Source: Pseudomonadota bacterium (GTDB lineage: Bacteria > Pseudomonadota > Gammaproteobacteria > Burkholderiales > Burkholderiaceae_C). From it: DNA of 64,000 nt. The stretch spans positions 1 to 64,000 of the forward strand of contig JAJZAQ010000002.1 in assembly GCA_021799355.1 (NCBI GenBank). The letters are read 5' to 3'. Below are positions 34,680-44,532 of the stretch, in pieces. Both the position numbers and the translations under genes were made by a program. The notes below the pieces were generated by a model that saw only the letters and a list, made by a program, of their open reading frames with translations, had not been told where the DNA came from and ran no database searches. Each line of letters begins with the position of its first letter. The stretch's first letter is position 1.

Positions 34680-35948
34680 TTACCCCGCAGCGGCCGCCGG
34701 CAGTTGCCGCGCCAGCGCCTGTTCGCGCGCGGCCTGCACCGCCGGGGCGATCGCCGCCGGCTTGCCGCCGGCCTGTGTGACCTGCCGCGCAATCTCCCCG
34801 GCATCGACCTGCAGCGCGGTGTGCAGCGCCGCAAGCAGCCGCCGGCGCTGCGGGTAGGGCTGCTGCGGAAAATCGCCGCCACGGCCGCGGTGGTCGGCCT
34901 CGCACGCCAGTAGCACCTGGGCGAAGCGTGCCGGGCGGCGCAAGGCGTCGCAGCGCTGCAGCAGCCGCAACGTCGCCGCCGCACCGAGGCCGAGGCTGGC
35001 GTGGATGTTGCCGTGCTCGGCGGCGACCACGGCGGCGAGTTCGGCACAGTCGGAGGGCACGCGCAGGCGGCGCGCCACCGCTGCGGCCAGCGCCACGCTG
35101 CGCTGCTCGTGGCCGATGTGCCGTGGCCAGAGGTCTGGCGGCGTCGTGCCCTTGCCCAGATCGTGCATCAGGCAGGCCCAGCGCACTGCCAGGTCGCCGC
35201 CCAGCGCCACCGCGGCCTGCAGCACCAGCATCACGTGCTCGCCGGTATCGACCTCCGGGTGGTAGTCGGCGCGCTGCGGCACGCCCCACAGCCGGTCGAC
35301 TTCGGGCAGGAGGCGACCGAGCGCGCCGCAGTCGCGCAGCACCTCGAACATCCGCCGCGGCTGCGGCTCCATCAGCCCGCGCGACAGTTCCTGCCACACC
35401 CGCTCGGGGACGAGGGCGTCGACCTCACCGGCGGCGACCATGTGGCGCATCAGCCCCAGGGTCTCGGCAGCGACGGTGAAGTCCGGCCAGCGCGCGGCGA
35501 AGCGCGCCAGCCGCAAAATGCGCACCGGATCTTCGGCAAACGCCGGGGAGACATGCCGCAGGACCCTGGCGCGCAAATCGCGCAGGCCGCCATGCGGATC
35601 GATGAGTTCGCCGTCGGCGGTCTGCGCCATGGCGTTGATCGTCAGGTCGCGGCGCAGCAAATCGTCGTGCAGCGTGACGTCGGGGGCGGCGTGCACCGCA
35701 AACCCGCGGTAACCCGGTGCGGTCTTGCGCTCGGTTCGCGCCAGCGCATACTCCTCGTGCGTCTGCGGGTGGAGAAACACCGGAAAATCGCGCCCGACCG
35801 GGACAAAACCGGCGTCGATCATCTGCTGCGGCGTGGCCCCGACCACGACCCAGTCGCGGTCGCCGTGCGGCTGCCCGAGCAGCGCATCGCGCACCGCACC
35901 GCCGACGATGTAGACCCGTCCAGGAGGAGTGACAAACGCTGGCGCCAT
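34680..35948 (-). CDS. cca: CCA-adding enzyme (multifunctional, with HD domain)
   Basis: Template-independent tRNA nucleotidyltransferase that makes or repairs the 3' CCA. The nucleotidyltransferase head has [11 protein letters not shown] and DRDWVVVG (the DxD metal pair), the [10 protein letters not shown] motif and the [16 protein letters not shown] nucleotide-selection segment. The C-terminal half contains an HD domain (CLMHDLGKG, about residue 259), which in gammaproteobacterial and betaproteobacterial enzymes has phosphatase and phosphodiesterase activity. The 422-residue length is normal. tRNAs here already encode CCA, so repair is the main role. Confidence 0.95.
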   Translation of the reverse strand: MAPAFVTPPGRVYIVGGAVRDALLGQPHGDRDWVVVGATPQQMIDAGFVPVGRDFPVFLHPQTHEEYALARTERKTAPGYRGFAVHAAPDVTLHDDLLRRDLTINAMAQTADGELIDPHGGLRDLRARVLRHVSPAFAEDPVRILRLARFAARWPDFTVAAETLGLMRHMVAAGEVDALVPERVWQELSRGLMEPQPRRMFEVLRDCGALGRLLPEVDRLWGVPQRADYHPEVDTGEHVMLVLQAAVALGGDLAVRWACLMHDLGKGTTPPDLWPRHIGHEQRSVALAAAVARRLRVPSDCAELAAVVAAEHGNIHASLGLGAAATLRLLQRCDALRRPARFAQVLLACEADHRGRGGDFPQQPYPQRRRLLAALHTALQVDAGEIARQVTQAGGKPAAIAPAVQAAREQALARQLPAAAAG

Positions 35949-36024
35949 GCGGACAAGTTTAGGCCCTGTCCAGGCAACATCGCACGAGCCGCACGACCCG
36001 GGTTACCCCGTAGACTGTACCCGT

Positions 36025-36699
36025 ATGGACTCGCGCAAACTCAAAGACCACCTGTACGAACAAGTCGCGCGCATCGGCCGGGCAGTGTCGAGCCCGAAGC
36101 GGCTGGAGTTGCTCGAAATCCTCGCGCAGGGGGAAAAGGCCGTCGAGCAGCTCGCGCAGGAGGCGTCGATCGACGTCAAGCTCGCCAGCGCGCATCTGCG
36201 CGTGCTCAAGGCGGCGCAACTGGTGCAGGTCCGGCACGCGGGCAAAAGCCGCATCTACCGCCTCAGCGGCGCCGATGTCGCCGCGCTGTGGGTGGCGCTG
36301 CGCAGCGTGGCCGAAGCCCATGTCGCCGATCTGCAACTGGTGATGCAGCAACTGTTCGCCGGGCCGGAGCGGCTGACGCCGGAGAGCAGCCAGACGCTGC
36401 TCGCCAAGGTGCGGCAGGGGCAGGTGACGCTCATCGACGTGCGCCCGGCCGACGAATACCGCACCGCGCACCTGCCGCAGGCCCGCTCGTTGCCGCTAGC
36501 CGAGCTCGAATCGCGGCTGCGCGAACTACCGCGCGACAAGGACGTCGTCGCCTACTGCCGCGGGCCGTTTTGCGTCATGGCCGATGCCGCGGTCAAACTG
36601 CTGGTGCGGCAAGGGTTTCGCGCCGGCAAAATCGCCGAAGGCGTGGCCGAGTGGCAGGCCGCGGGGCTGCCGCTGGCGCACGGTGCAGCGCAGGACTAG
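36025..36699 (+). CDS. ArsR-type regulator fused to a rhodanese domain
   Basis: A 224-residue two-domain protein. Residues 10-95 form an ArsR winged helix (SPKRLELLEILAQGEKAVEQLAQ...VKLASAHLRVLKAAQLV) and residues 120-220 a rhodanese domain with active-site loop CRGPFCVMA (Cys178). The ArsR part has no obvious metal-binding cysteine motif, so the signal is probably a sulfur or persulfide state sensed by the rhodanese cysteine. It stands alone between cca (divergent) and the next gene. Confidence 0.87.
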   Translation: MDSRKLKDHLYEQVARIGRAVSSPKRLELLEILAQGEKAVEQLAQEASIDVKLASAHLRVLKAAQLVQVRHAGKSRIYRLSGADVAALWVALRSVAEAHVADLQLVMQQLFAGPERLTPESSQTLLAKVRQGQVTLIDVRPADEYRTAHLPQARSLPLAELESRLRELPRDKDVVAYCRGPFCVMADAAVKLLVRQGFRAGKIAEGVAEWQAAGLPLAHGAAQD

Positions 36700-36858
36700 A
36701 CCTGCTCGCGCCGCCGCATCGTCCGCGTGGGCAGGCTCTCGGCCGCGGCGGTCGATCTGTGCAGCCGCACGTTGCGCCGCCTTGCGTCTGCGGGTATACA
36801 GACGGCGTGAACAGGCTCTAGCATGGGACGTGTCCGTCCCCCCTCTTCAGGAGCGCGT

Positions 36859-37311
36859 ATGAAAAAGACCTATGTCCTCGTTGCCAACCGCGCCAGCGCC
36901 CGGCTGTTTACCATCGACTCGCCCATCGGGCCGCTGCACGAAATCGAAGTCCTCACCCACCCGCAGGCGCGGCTGAGGAACGAAGAACTCGGCAACGCCA
37001 CGCCGGGACGCACGCAGGACCGTGTCGGCACCGGCCGCCACGCCATCGACCCCGACGAACCGCCGCGCGAACACGAGCTCGACGTCTTTGCCAAATCGCT
37101 GGCCGAGCGCCTGCAGCGCGCCCGCACCACCGAGGGCGTGCAGGCGCTGGCGCTGGTGGCCGCGCCGGAAACGCTGGGCGCGCTGCGGCAGCACCTGGAC
37201 GCCGCGACGCGCGCGCTCATCGTCGCCGAAGTGAGCAAAAACCTGGTGCACCTGCCGCCCGAGCAAATCCGCAAAGACCTGCCCGAGCGCATCGGTTCGG
37301 CCGTGGCCTAG
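36859..37311 (+). CDS. Host-attachment-protein family (PF10116-like)
   Basis: A 150-residue soluble protein beginning MKKTYVLVANRASARLF, with the GRHAIDPDEPPREHELDVFAKSLAERLQ segment of the family named for a protein needed for attachment to host cells in Agrobacterium. AGGAG precedes the ATG. The fold resembles translation-factor eRF1 domain 2/Pelota-like proteins. In free-living bacteria the function is unknown. Confidence 0.8.
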   Translation: MKKTYVLVANRASARLFTIDSPIGPLHEIEVLTHPQARLRNEELGNATPGRTQDRVGTGRHAIDPDEPPREHELDVFAKSLAERLQRARTTEGVQALALVAAPETLGALRQHLDAATRALIVAEVSKNLVHLPPEQIRKDLPERIGSAVA

Positions 37312-37342
37312 CACACCGCATGCGCGATCCGGCGCCCGCGCC

Positions 37343-39037
37343 ATGAACGCCGACATCGCCGCGGTTTTCGAGGAGATCGCCGACCGCCTCGAACTGCAGG
37401 GCGACAACCCGTTTCGCATCCGCGCCTACCGCAACGCCGCGCGCACGCTCACGGCAACCACGCGCGATGTGCGCGACATCCTCGAAAAAACCGGGGAGTT
37501 GCCGAAAATGCCCGGCATCGGCGCCGATCTTGCGGCCAAAATCCGCGAAATCGTCACCACCGGGCATTGCGCTCTGCTCGACCGCCTGCGCCACGACATG
37601 CCGCAGACGGTGACGGACCTGCTGCAGATCCCCGGGCTGGGGCCCCGGCGCGTCAGACTGCTCTACCACGATCTGGGCATTGCCAGCGTCGAGCAGCTCG
37701 ACCGCGCCGCGCGGGACGGCCGCATCCGCGGCCTGCCTGGGTTTGGCGAAAAGACCGAACAGCACATCCTCGACGCCACGCGCGCGCATCTGAACAAAAC
37801 CCGGCGTTTTCTCTGGGCAGAGGCGGCGCCGTCTGCGCAGGCGGTGTGCGCTGCGCTTGCCGCGATCGCCGGGGTCGGGCAGGTGACCGTGGCCGGCAGT
37901 TTCCGCCGCCGGCGCGACACGGTGGGCGATCTGGACGTGCTCGCCACCGCCGCGCCGGCGCAGGCCGCGGCGGTCATCGACCGTTTCACCCACGACCACG
38001 AGGTGGCCGAGATCCTGTCCGCCGGCGACACGCGCGCCAGCGTGGTGCTGCGCAACGGGCTGCAGGTGGACTTGCGCGTGGTCGCGGCGCAAAGCTATGG
38101 CGCCGCGCTGCACTACTTCACCGGGTCGAAGGCGCACAGCATCGCGCTGCGGCGTCTGGCGCAGGCCAAGGGGCTGAAAATCAACGAATACGGCGTGTTC
38201 CGCGGCGCCACGCGCGTGGCCGGCGCCGACGAGGCCTCGGTCTACGCCAGCGTCGGCCTGCCCTACATCGAGCCCGAGCTGCGCGAGAACACCGGCGAAA
38301 TCGACGCTGCACGGCTGGGCAGGCTGCCGCACCTGGTCGATCGCCCCGACCTCGCGGGCGATCTGCACGCCCACACCACCGCCGGCGACGGCAGCGCTGC
38401 ACTGCGCGACATGGCGCTGGCGGCGCAGCGCAGCGGCCTGCGCTACCTGGCCATCGCCCAGCGGCTGGACGCGCAGCAGCTGCAGCGCCAGAGCGACGAC
38501 ATCGACCGTCTGAACGCCGAACTCGGCGGCGTCACCCTGCTCAAGGGCGTGGAAGTGTCGATCCGGCAAGACGGCCGTCTCGACCTGCCCGATGCGGTGT
38601 TGGCCCGGCTCGACCTGGTCGTCGCCGCGGTGCACGACGACTTCGATTTACCCCGCCAGCAGCAGACCGAGCGCATGCTGCGGGCGATGGATCACCCGCA
38701 TTTCACCATTCTGGCGCATCCCAGCGGCAGACGGATCGGCACACGCCCGCCAATGGACGTCGACATGCCGCGCCTGATCCGCCACGCCAACCAGCGCGGC
38801 TGCTTTCTCGAACTCAACGCCCAGCCGGATCGTCTGGATCTGGACGATACGCACTGCCGCATGGCCAAGGAGGAGGGGGTGCTGGTGAGCATCAGCGCCG
38901 ACGCCCGCGCCACGACCGATTTCTCCCGCCTGGACGGCGGCATCGGCCAGGCACGGCGCGGCTGGCTGGAAGCCGGCGACGTGCTCAACACCCGCCCCCT
39001 GTCCGCGCTGCGGCCGCTGCTGCAACGCACCATGTAG
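37343..39037 (+). CDS. polX: Family X DNA polymerase with degenerate PHP domain
   Basis: PolX-type repair polymerase of 564 residues: 8-kDa helix-hairpin-helix domain (1-150; LPKMPGIG, LQIPGLG, LPGFGEKT), polymerase palm (180-315) with GS motif and catalytic Asp196, Asp198 and Asp243, and a C-terminal PHP domain (335-564). In the PHP part LHAHT (341-345), Glu404, His431 and His459 remain, but the usual TDH motif is AQR (372-374) and the final DAH is DAR (520-522). Loss of these metal ligands suggests the 3'-5' exonuclease activity is weakened or gone while polymerisation is kept. Confidence 0.9.
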   Translation: MNADIAAVFEEIADRLELQGDNPFRIRAYRNAARTLTATTRDVRDILEKTGELPKMPGIGADLAAKIREIVTTGHCALLDRLRHDMPQTVTDLLQIPGLGPRRVRLLYHDLGIASVEQLDRAARDGRIRGLPGFGEKTEQHILDATRAHLNKTRRFLWAEAAPSAQAVCAALAAIAGVGQVTVAGSFRRRRDTVGDLDVLATAAPAQAAAVIDRFTHDHEVAEILSAGDTRASVVLRNGLQVDLRVVAAQSYGAALHYFTGSKAHSIALRRLAQAKGLKINEYGVFRGATRVAGADEASVYASVGLPYIEPELRENTGEIDAARLGRLPHLVDRPDLAGDLHAHTTAGDGSAALRDMALAAQRSGLRYLAIAQRLDAQQLQRQSDDIDRLNAELGGVTLLKGVEVSIRQDGRLDLPDAVLARLDLVVAAVHDDFDLPRQQQTERMLRAMDHPHFTILAHPSGRRIGTRPPMDVDMPRLIRHANQRGCFLELNAQPDRLDLDDTHCRMAKEEGVLVSISADARATTDFSRLDGGIGQARRGWLEAGDVLNTRPLSALRPLLQRTM

Positions 39038-39046
39038 CCCGTTGCC

Positions 39047-39238
39047 ATGCCGTGGACTGCCGAGCGTTTTCCCGCCTCGATGCGGCGTTTGCCGCCCGTG
39101 GTGCGCGACAAGGCGATCGACATCGCCAACGCCCTGCTCGCTCAGGGCTATGACGAAGGCCGGGCAATCCGCATCGCCATCGCGCAGGCCAAACCCTGGG
39201 CGGCGCGGCACGGACTGCAAACCGGTCGCAGCGATTGA
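39047..39238 (+). CDS. Small YdaT/DUF2188-like protein
   Basis: A 63-residue protein opening MPWTAERFPASMRRLPPVVRDKAIDIANALL with GYDEGRAIRIAIAQAKPWAAR, the pattern of short proteins related to the N-terminal part of Bacillus YdaT. It starts nine bases after polX and is probably cotranscribed. Function is unknown; the strong match to a conserved pattern argues that it is a real gene. Confidence 0.75.
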   Translation: MPWTAERFPASMRRLPPVVRDKAIDIANALLAQGYDEGRAIRIAIAQAKPWAARHGLQTGRSD

Positions 39239-39256
39239 GCCTGCGCTGAAAGCGCC

Positions 39257-40324
39257 TCAGCCCTCGCCGACCAGCGCCCGGGCGAAGGCCGCGGCGTCGA
39301 AGGGCTGCAAATCGTCCAGCCCCTCGCCGACGCCGATGAAATACACCGGCACCGGGCGCTCGCGGGCGATGGCGGCGATCACCCCGCCTTTGGCGCTGCC
39401 GTCGAGCTTGGTGAGCACCAGACCGGTCAGTCCCAGCGCGTCGTCGAACGCGCGCACCTGCGCCAGCGCGTTCTGGCCGTTGTTGGCGTCGATGACCAGC
39501 AGGATTTCGTGCGGCGCGCCGTCCATCGCCTTGGCGACCACGCGCTTGACCTTTTTCAGTTCCTCCATGAGGTGAAGCTGGGTGGGCAGCCGACCGGCGG
39601 TGTCGACGATGACCACGTCCACGCCGCGGGCGCGGCCGGCGCTGACGGCGTCGAACGCCACGGCCGCCGGATCACCACCCTGCTGCGCAATGACCTGCAC
39701 CGCGTTGCGCTGCCCCCAGGCGACGAGCTGCTCGCGCGCCGCGGCGCGGAAGGTGTCGCCTGCGGCCAGCAGCACGGTTTCGCCGGCGCGCAACAGATGC
39801 TGGGTGAGCTTGCCGATGGTGGTGGTCTTGCCCGCCCCGTTGACGCCGACCATCATCAGCACCGTCGGCGTCTGCCGGCCGATGTCCAGCGGCTTTTGCA
39901 GCGGGCTGAGCAGATCGGCCAGCGCGTCGGCCAGCAGGGCGCGGACCTGCTGCGGGGTTTCGGCGCGTGCGGCTTTCACCCGCTTGCGCAGATCGGCGAG
40001 CAAGGCGGTGGTCGCAGGCATGCCGGCGTCGGCCATGATCAGCGCCGCTTCCAGTTCTTCGTACAGCGCCTCGTCGATTTTGCTGCCGGCGAACAGGCCG
40101 CTGATGCCCGCGCCGGTCTTGCGCAGCCCGGTGCGCAGGCGGTTGAACCAGCCTGCCGCCGGCGGCTGCTCGGCGACGGGCACGGCCTCGCCGGCGCTGG
40201 CTGCTGGCTGCGTCGCGGTCTGGGGAGCGGCAGACGGCGGGTTCTGCGCCGGCGGTTCTGCCGCGACGGCGGCTTCGGCGCCGACGGGCTGCGCAGTGGA
40301 TTTGCGTTTGAAAAAACGGAACAT
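39257..40324 (-). CDS. ftsY: Signal recognition particle receptor FtsY
   Basis: SRP receptor GTPase that delivers ribosome-nascent chains to the translocon. The 355-residue protein has a short acidic/Pro-Ala-rich A domain (about 10-55), the N domain (about 60-140) and the G domain with GVNGAGKTTTIGKL (G1), DTFRAAAREQL, DTAGR (G3) and TKLDGSAKGG (G4). The ATG at 40324 begins MFRFFKRK, a basic membrane-targeting segment. It is divergent from rsmD, the usual arrangement. Confidence 0.96.
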   Translation of the reverse strand: MFRFFKRKSTAQPVGAEAAVAAEPPAQNPPSAAPQTATQPAASAGEAVPVAEQPPAAGWFNRLRTGLRKTGAGISGLFAGSKIDEALYEELEAALIMADAGMPATTALLADLRKRVKAARAETPQQVRALLADALADLLSPLQKPLDIGRQTPTVLMMVGVNGAGKTTTIGKLTQHLLRAGETVLLAAGDTFRAAAREQLVAWGQRNAVQVIAQQGGDPAAVAFDAVSAGRARGVDVVIVDTAGRLPTQLHLMEELKKVKRVVAKAMDGAPHEILLVIDANNGQNALAQVRAFDDALGLTGLVLTKLDGSAKGGVIAAIARERPVPVYFIGVGEGLDDLQPFDAAAFARALVGEG

Positions 40325-40381
40325 GGACGTCAAGGAAAAAGAAATCAGTGTGCGCCGCAGCGAGCCGCCGCGGCCTGTCCC

Positions 40382-40387
40382 TACAAT
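40382..40387 (+). promoter_or_regulatory. Possible -10 element of rsmD
   Basis: TACAAT, ten bases before the rsmD ATG, which would give a nearly leaderless transcript. No convincing -35 is present. Confidence 0.3.
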
Positions 40388-40397
40388 TTAACCGCCC

Positions 40398-41048
40398 ATG
40401 ACCATCCAGCGCGTTCTTTCCCCCGGCAAATCCCCGCCGCAGCGATCGCACCGCGCCGCAGCCGGTGCGGTGCGCATCATCGGCGGGCGGTTCAAACGCA
40501 GCAAACTCGCCGTGCCTGACGTCCCGGGGCTGCGCCCCACTCCCGACCGGGTGCGGGAAACCGTGTTCAACTGGCTGGGGCAGACGCTGGCCGGGCGGCG
40601 CGTGCTCGATCTGTACGCCGGCAGCGGCGCGCTCGGGCTCGAAGCGGCCTCGCGCGACGCCGCGGCGGTGCTGTTGGTGGAGCAGGACCCGCGTTGCGCC
40701 GCGGCGATCACCGCGGCCATCCAGCGCCTGGGTGCGGTCGGGGCGCAGGTGCGCTGCGCCGATGCGTTGGCCGCCACGCAGGCGCTGGCGCGGCATGGCG
40801 AGCGCTTCGACGTGGTGTTCATCGACCCGCCGTATGCCAGCGCGCAGCAGACGGCGGCGCTGGCCGCGGCGTTGCCGCTGCTGTCCGACCATGCGCTGGT
40901 GTACGTCGAAACCGACGACCCCGCGCTGTTCGCCGCGCTCGATGCGGCGACCTGGGAGGTGTGGCGGCGTAGCCGCGCCGGTCAGGTGCATTTTGCCTTG
41001 CTGCGTCGCAGCAACACTGTGCGGCCTTCGGCCCCGCAAACGGCGTAA
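40398..41048 (+). CDS. rsmD: 16S rRNA (guanine966-N2)-methyltransferase RsmD
   Basis: SAM-dependent methylation of G966 in 16S rRNA. The 216-residue protein has the RIIGGRFKRSKL opening, the TPDRVRETVFNWL segment, the SAM loop DLYAGSGALGLEA and the catalytic FIDPPYA. A basic N-terminal extension of about 20 residues is present. It is followed 40 bases later by coaD, a widespread pairing. Confidence 0.95.
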   Translation: MTIQRVLSPGKSPPQRSHRAAAGAVRIIGGRFKRSKLAVPDVPGLRPTPDRVRETVFNWLGQTLAGRRVLDLYAGSGALGLEAASRDAAAVLLVEQDPRCAAAITAAIQRLGAVGAQVRCADALAATQALARHGERFDVVFIDPPYASAQQTAALAAALPLLSDHALVYVETDDPALFAALDAATWEVWRRSRAGQVHFALLRRSNTVRPSAPQTA

Positions 41049-41054
41049 ACCGCC

Positions 41055-41060
41055 TACACT
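41055..41060 (+). promoter_or_regulatory. Possible -10 element of coaD
   Basis: TACACT in CCTACACTGC, 28 bases before the coaD start; the context closely matches that upstream of mmsA at 49199. The -35 region would lie inside the end of rsmD and is weak. Confidence 0.3.
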
Positions 41061-41087
41061 GCAGTTTTTGCCTCTGCATCGCTGCGC

Positions 41088-41594
41088 ATGCTGCTTGCCA
41101 TCTACCCCGGCACCTTCGATCCGCTGACCCGCGGGCACGAGGATCTGGTGCGCCGCGCGAGCAAGCTGTGCGACCGTCTGGTGGTGGCCATCGCCGCCGG
41201 GCACCACAAAAACGCCATGTTCACCCTCGACGAGCGGCTGGACATCGCCCGCGAGGTGCTGTCGCCTTATGCCAATGTCGAAGTCAGCGGTTTTACCGGG
41301 CTGCTGCGCGATTTCGTCGTCGGCCGTGGCGCGCAGGTGGTGGTGCGTGGGCTGCGCGCGGTCAGCGACTTTGAATACGAATTCCAGATGGCCGGGATGA
41401 ACCGCCAGCTCATGCCCGACGTGGAAACCCTGTTCCTCACCCCGGCCGATCAGTACCAGTTCATCTCCGGGACGTTCGTGCGGGAAATCGCCATGCTCGG
41501 TGGCGACGTGAGCAAATTCGTGGTGCCATTGGTCATGGAGCGGCTGCAGGCCAAAGTGGCGCAACGCCGCGTGGACGCCCCGGCGAAACCCTGA
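41088..41594 (+). CDS. coaD: Phosphopantetheine adenylyltransferase CoaD
   Basis: Penultimate step of coenzyme A synthesis, transferring AMP to 4'-phosphopantetheine. The 168-residue protein has [15 protein letters not shown] with the TxGH nucleotidyltransferase motif, [18 protein letters not shown] and the [10 protein letters not shown] motif. All match the family; length is normal. Confidence 0.96.
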   Translation: MLLAIYPGTFDPLTRGHEDLVRRASKLCDRLVVAIAAGHHKNAMFTLDERLDIAREVLSPYANVEVSGFTGLLRDFVVGRGAQVVVRGLRAVSDFEYEFQMAGMNRQLMPDVETLFLTPADQYQFISGTFVREIAMLGGDVSKFVVPLVMERLQAKVAQRRVDAPAKP

Positions 41595-41870
<276 letters not shown>

Positions 41871-41901
41871 CCGCCTGCCTTCCCCTCCCCTGCCGTCGCC
41901 C

Positions 41902-42336
41902 ATGCAGCTGACCGCGCACTGGTGGTTCTGGGCATTGCTGGCGGCGCTGGCGGCGGCGCTGACGGCGGTGTTCGCCAAAATCGGCCTCGAAGGGGTCGAT
42001 TCGGACTTTGCCACCCTCATCCGCACGCTGATGGTCGTGGCCCTGCTGGCGTTGATCGTTTTTGCCACCGGCAAATGGACCAACCCGCTCGCACTGGCGC
42101 CGCGCACCTGGCTGTTTCTCGCCCTGTCGGCGCTGGGCACCGGCGCGTCGTGGCTGTTCTATTTCCGTGCGCTGCAAATGGGGCAGGCTTACCAGGTCGC
42201 TCCGGTGGACAAACTCAGCGTGGTGCTGGTGGCGCTGCTGGCAGTAGTCTTTCTCGGCGAACGCCCGGCGCCGCGCGACTGGGCCGGCATCGGCCTGGTC
42301 ACCGCGGGGGTGGCGCTGCTGGTGTTCAAGCGGTAG
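41902..42336 (+). CDS. EamA-domain small transporter
   Basis: A 144-residue membrane protein with about five hydrophobic segments and a single EamA (DMT) domain: FAKIGLEGVDSDFATLIRT near the start and the QAYQVAPVDKLSVVLVALLAVVFLGERPA segment near 95-125. Half-size members act as dimers. It is a separate gene beginning 31 bases after the ferredoxin. Substrate unknown. Confidence 0.82.
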   Translation: MQLTAHWWFWALLAALAAALTAVFAKIGLEGVDSDFATLIRTLMVVALLALIVFATGKWTNPLALAPRTWLFLALSALGTGASWLFYFRALQMGQAYQVAPVDKLSVVLVALLAVVFLGERPAPRDWAGIGLVTAGVALLVFKR

Positions 42337-42395
42337 CAGGCCCCCAACTTGCTGCAGGGGTGAGGGCGGCGTTTTCGGCGTGACGCCAGCGCCGG

Positions 42396-42821
42396 TCAAC
42401 GCCGCGGCGCAGAAGCCGCCGGCCGCAACGCCTTCTGCGGTCTTGCGGCGCTGTGGGATGCGGCGTCTGCGGCGCCTGCCGTGCGTTTGCGCGCGGCGCG
42501 GCGCAGCGCGGCCTGCTGCTTGGCCAGCGCCTTTTGCTGCGCGAGCTCTTCGCGCCGCCGCTGCGCATCGCGCGCGGCATTTTCGCGGTGCAGCGCGTCG
42601 GCAAACGCGCGGGTCTGCGCCGCCTGCCGTCGTGCCTGCGCCTGCTGTTCGGCGGTACGCGCGTCCTGCACGTCGACCTGCCGGCCTTGCGCGCAGGGCT
42701 CGTGCGAGTACGCATTGCCGCAGCGCCAGACCGGCGGTTGCTGCGCCCACGCCAGCCCGGCCAGCGCCAGCGCGGCGCCGACGAGGGGAAACACGGCAAC
42801 CCGCGGCCACATCGCGCTCAC
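42396..42821 (-). CDS. Exported basic protein with DUF4124-like start
   Basis: A 141-residue protein with a signal peptide ending at AWAQ (about residue 26), a short [18 protein letters not shown] segment resembling the DUF4124 domain, then a highly charged Ala/Gln/Arg-rich helical tail. The GTG start overlaps the pth stop (GTGA); an ATG three codons in is an alternative. Weakly conserved composition makes function impossible to assign. Confidence 0.65.
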   Translation of the reverse strand: MSAMWPRVAVFPLVGAALALAGLAWAQQPPVWRCGNAYSHEPCAQGRQVDVQDARTAEQQAQARRQAAQTRAFADALHRENAARDAQRRREELAQQKALAKQQAALRRAARKRTAGAADAASHSAARPQKALRPAASAPRR

Positions 42822-43453
42822 CCTGCGGATGGCGTGCCCGGACGTGGCTGGCTGCCGGCAGCTGGCTTGGCGGCGGCCGGCCGGTTGGCCCGGTGCAACC
42901 GCATCATCGCCGCCTCGAACTCGCCGGCGAGCAGTTGCGGCAGCACCGCCTGCGCCTGCTCCAGCGCCTGTTCGATCCGCTCGAGCTCGGCCTGCGGCGG
43001 CTTGCCCAGGACGAAGCCGACCACCGCCGAGCGGTCACCGGGATGGCCGATGCCCAGGCGCAGCCGCCAGAAATTGGGCGTGCCCAGATGGGCGATGAGG
43101 TCGCGCAGTCCGTTGTGCCCGGCATGGCCGCCGCCGAGCTTGAGTTTGGCTTGGCCCGGTGGCAGGTCGAGCTCGTCGTGCGCCACCAGAATGTTCTCCG
43201 GAGGAATTTTGTAAAACCGGGCGAACGCGCCGACCGACTGCCCCGAGCGGTTCATGTACGTGGTTGGTTCGAGCAGCCAGAGTTCGTGGCCGTGCAGGCG
43301 CACCCGGGCGACGTCGCCAAAAAATCCGCGCTCGGGCTTCAGGCTCACCCCCGCTGCGGTGGCGATCTGATCGACCAGCCAGAAGCCGGCGTTGTGCCGG
43401 TCCAGGGCGTGCTCCGGCCCCGGATTACCCAGACCGACGAGGAGTTGGATCAT
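42818..43453 (-). CDS. pth: Peptidyl-tRNA hydrolase
   Basis: Releases tRNA from prematurely terminated peptidyl-tRNA. From the ATG at 43453 it has 211 residues: [20 protein letters not shown] with the catalytic His, [20 protein letters not shown] with the conserved Asp, and [11 protein letters not shown]. The C-terminal 20 residues are a variable Pro/Ala tail. It is 19 bases after gpsA; the rplY gene that often precedes pth is absent. Confidence 0.95.
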   Translation of the reverse strand: MIQLLVGLGNPGPEHALDRHNAGFWLVDQIATAAGVSLKPERGFFGDVARVRLHGHELWLLEPTTYMNRSGQSVGAFARFYKIPPENILVAHDELDLPPGQAKLKLGGGHAGHNGLRDLIAHLGTPNFWRLRLGIGHPGDRSAVVGFVLGKPPQAELERIEQALEQAQAVLPQLLAGEFEAAMMRLHRANRPAAAKPAAGSQPRPGTPSAG

Positions 43454-43472
43454 GCGCCCTCCCAAACCGTGT

Positions 43473-44516
43473 TCATTCGTCACGCGGCTGCCGCTGCAGC
43501 AGTCCGCCCAAAGCCTGCTGTGGCGTGAGCTTGCCGTCGAGCAGGCGGCTGACCGCCTCGGTGATCGGCATGGCCACACGGTGCGAGCGCGCCAGTTTGA
43601 GCGCGGTTCGCGCGGTGTGCACGCCTTCGGCCACATGCCCCAGGGTGGAAACGATGCGCTGCAGGCTCTGCCCCTGTGCCAGCGCCAGCCCGACGCGGCG
43701 GTTGCGCGACAGATCGCCGGTGGCGGTGAGCACCAGATCGCCCAGGCCGCTCAGCCCCATGAAGGTCTCGGCCTGCCCGCCCAGCGCCACGCCCAGGCGT
43801 GACAGTTCGGCCAGACCGCGGGTGACGAGCGCCGCGCGCGCGTTGTGTCCAAGCCCCATGCCATCGCTCACGCCGGTGGCAATGGCCAGCACGTTTTTCA
43901 CCGCGCCGCCGACTTCCACGCCGATGACATCCGGCGTGGCGTAAATGCGCATGGCGCCGTGGTGCAACGCCGCCACCGCCGATTCGCGCAGCGCCGCGTC
44001 CGTGCTCGCCAGGGTGAGCGCCACCGGCAGGCCGCGTGCGACCTCCACGGCGAAACTCGGCCCCGACAGCGCGCCCATCGCCGGGCTGACGTCCAGCCCG
44101 GCAAAGACCGCGTCGAGCACGGCGTGCGGCAGCAGCCCGCTGCCCTGCTCGAACCCCTTGCACAGCCACAGCAGCCGCTGCACCCGCGCGCCCAACGGCT
44201 TGTCGGCGTTGAAAATGCGCACCGCCTGCGCCGTGGCGCGCAACCCCGCCACCGGCACGGCAAGCAGCAGAATGCCCTGCGGTCCGGCGGCATGGCGCAG
44301 CGCCGCGTCCAGATCGGCCGTGGGCTGTAGCGGCGGCGGCAGCGACACTTCGGGCAGGTACGTGGCGTTAACCCGCTCGGCCTGCAGCCGCCGCATCAGC
44401 GCAGCGTCACGCCCCCACAACAGCACCGGCTGGTGCGAGGCGATCTGGCAGGCAATCCCCGTCCCCCAGGCGCCTGCGCCGAGGACGCTGAGCGAAAACG
44501 ACGGATGCTGCGGCAT
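43473..44516 (-). CDS. gpsA: Glycerol-3-phosphate dehydrogenase [NAD(P)+]
   Basis: Makes sn-glycerol 3-phosphate from dihydroxyacetone phosphate for phospholipids. The 347-residue protein has the N-terminal [14 protein letters not shown] dinucleotide motif, the [13 protein letters not shown] segment and the catalytic Lys region [17 protein letters not shown]. It begins 16 bases after secB, a conserved proteobacterial order (grxC-secB-gpsA). Confidence 0.96.
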   Translation of the reverse strand: MPQHPSFSLSVLGAGAWGTGIACQIASHQPVLLWGRDAALMRRLQAERVNATYLPEVSLPPPLQPTADLDAALRHAAGPQGILLLAVPVAGLRATAQAVRIFNADKPLGARVQRLLWLCKGFEQGSGLLPHAVLDAVFAGLDVSPAMGALSGPSFAVEVARGLPVALTLASTDAALRESAVAALHHGAMRIYATPDVIGVEVGGAVKNVLAIATGVSDGMGLGHNARAALVTRGLAELSRLGVALGGQAETFMGLSGLGDLVLTATGDLSRNRRVGLALAQGQSLQRIVSTLGHVAEGVHTARTALKLARSHRVAMPITEAVSRLLDGKLTPQQALGGLLQRQPRDE

Positions 44517-44532
44517 GGGCCCGGTGGTGCGC

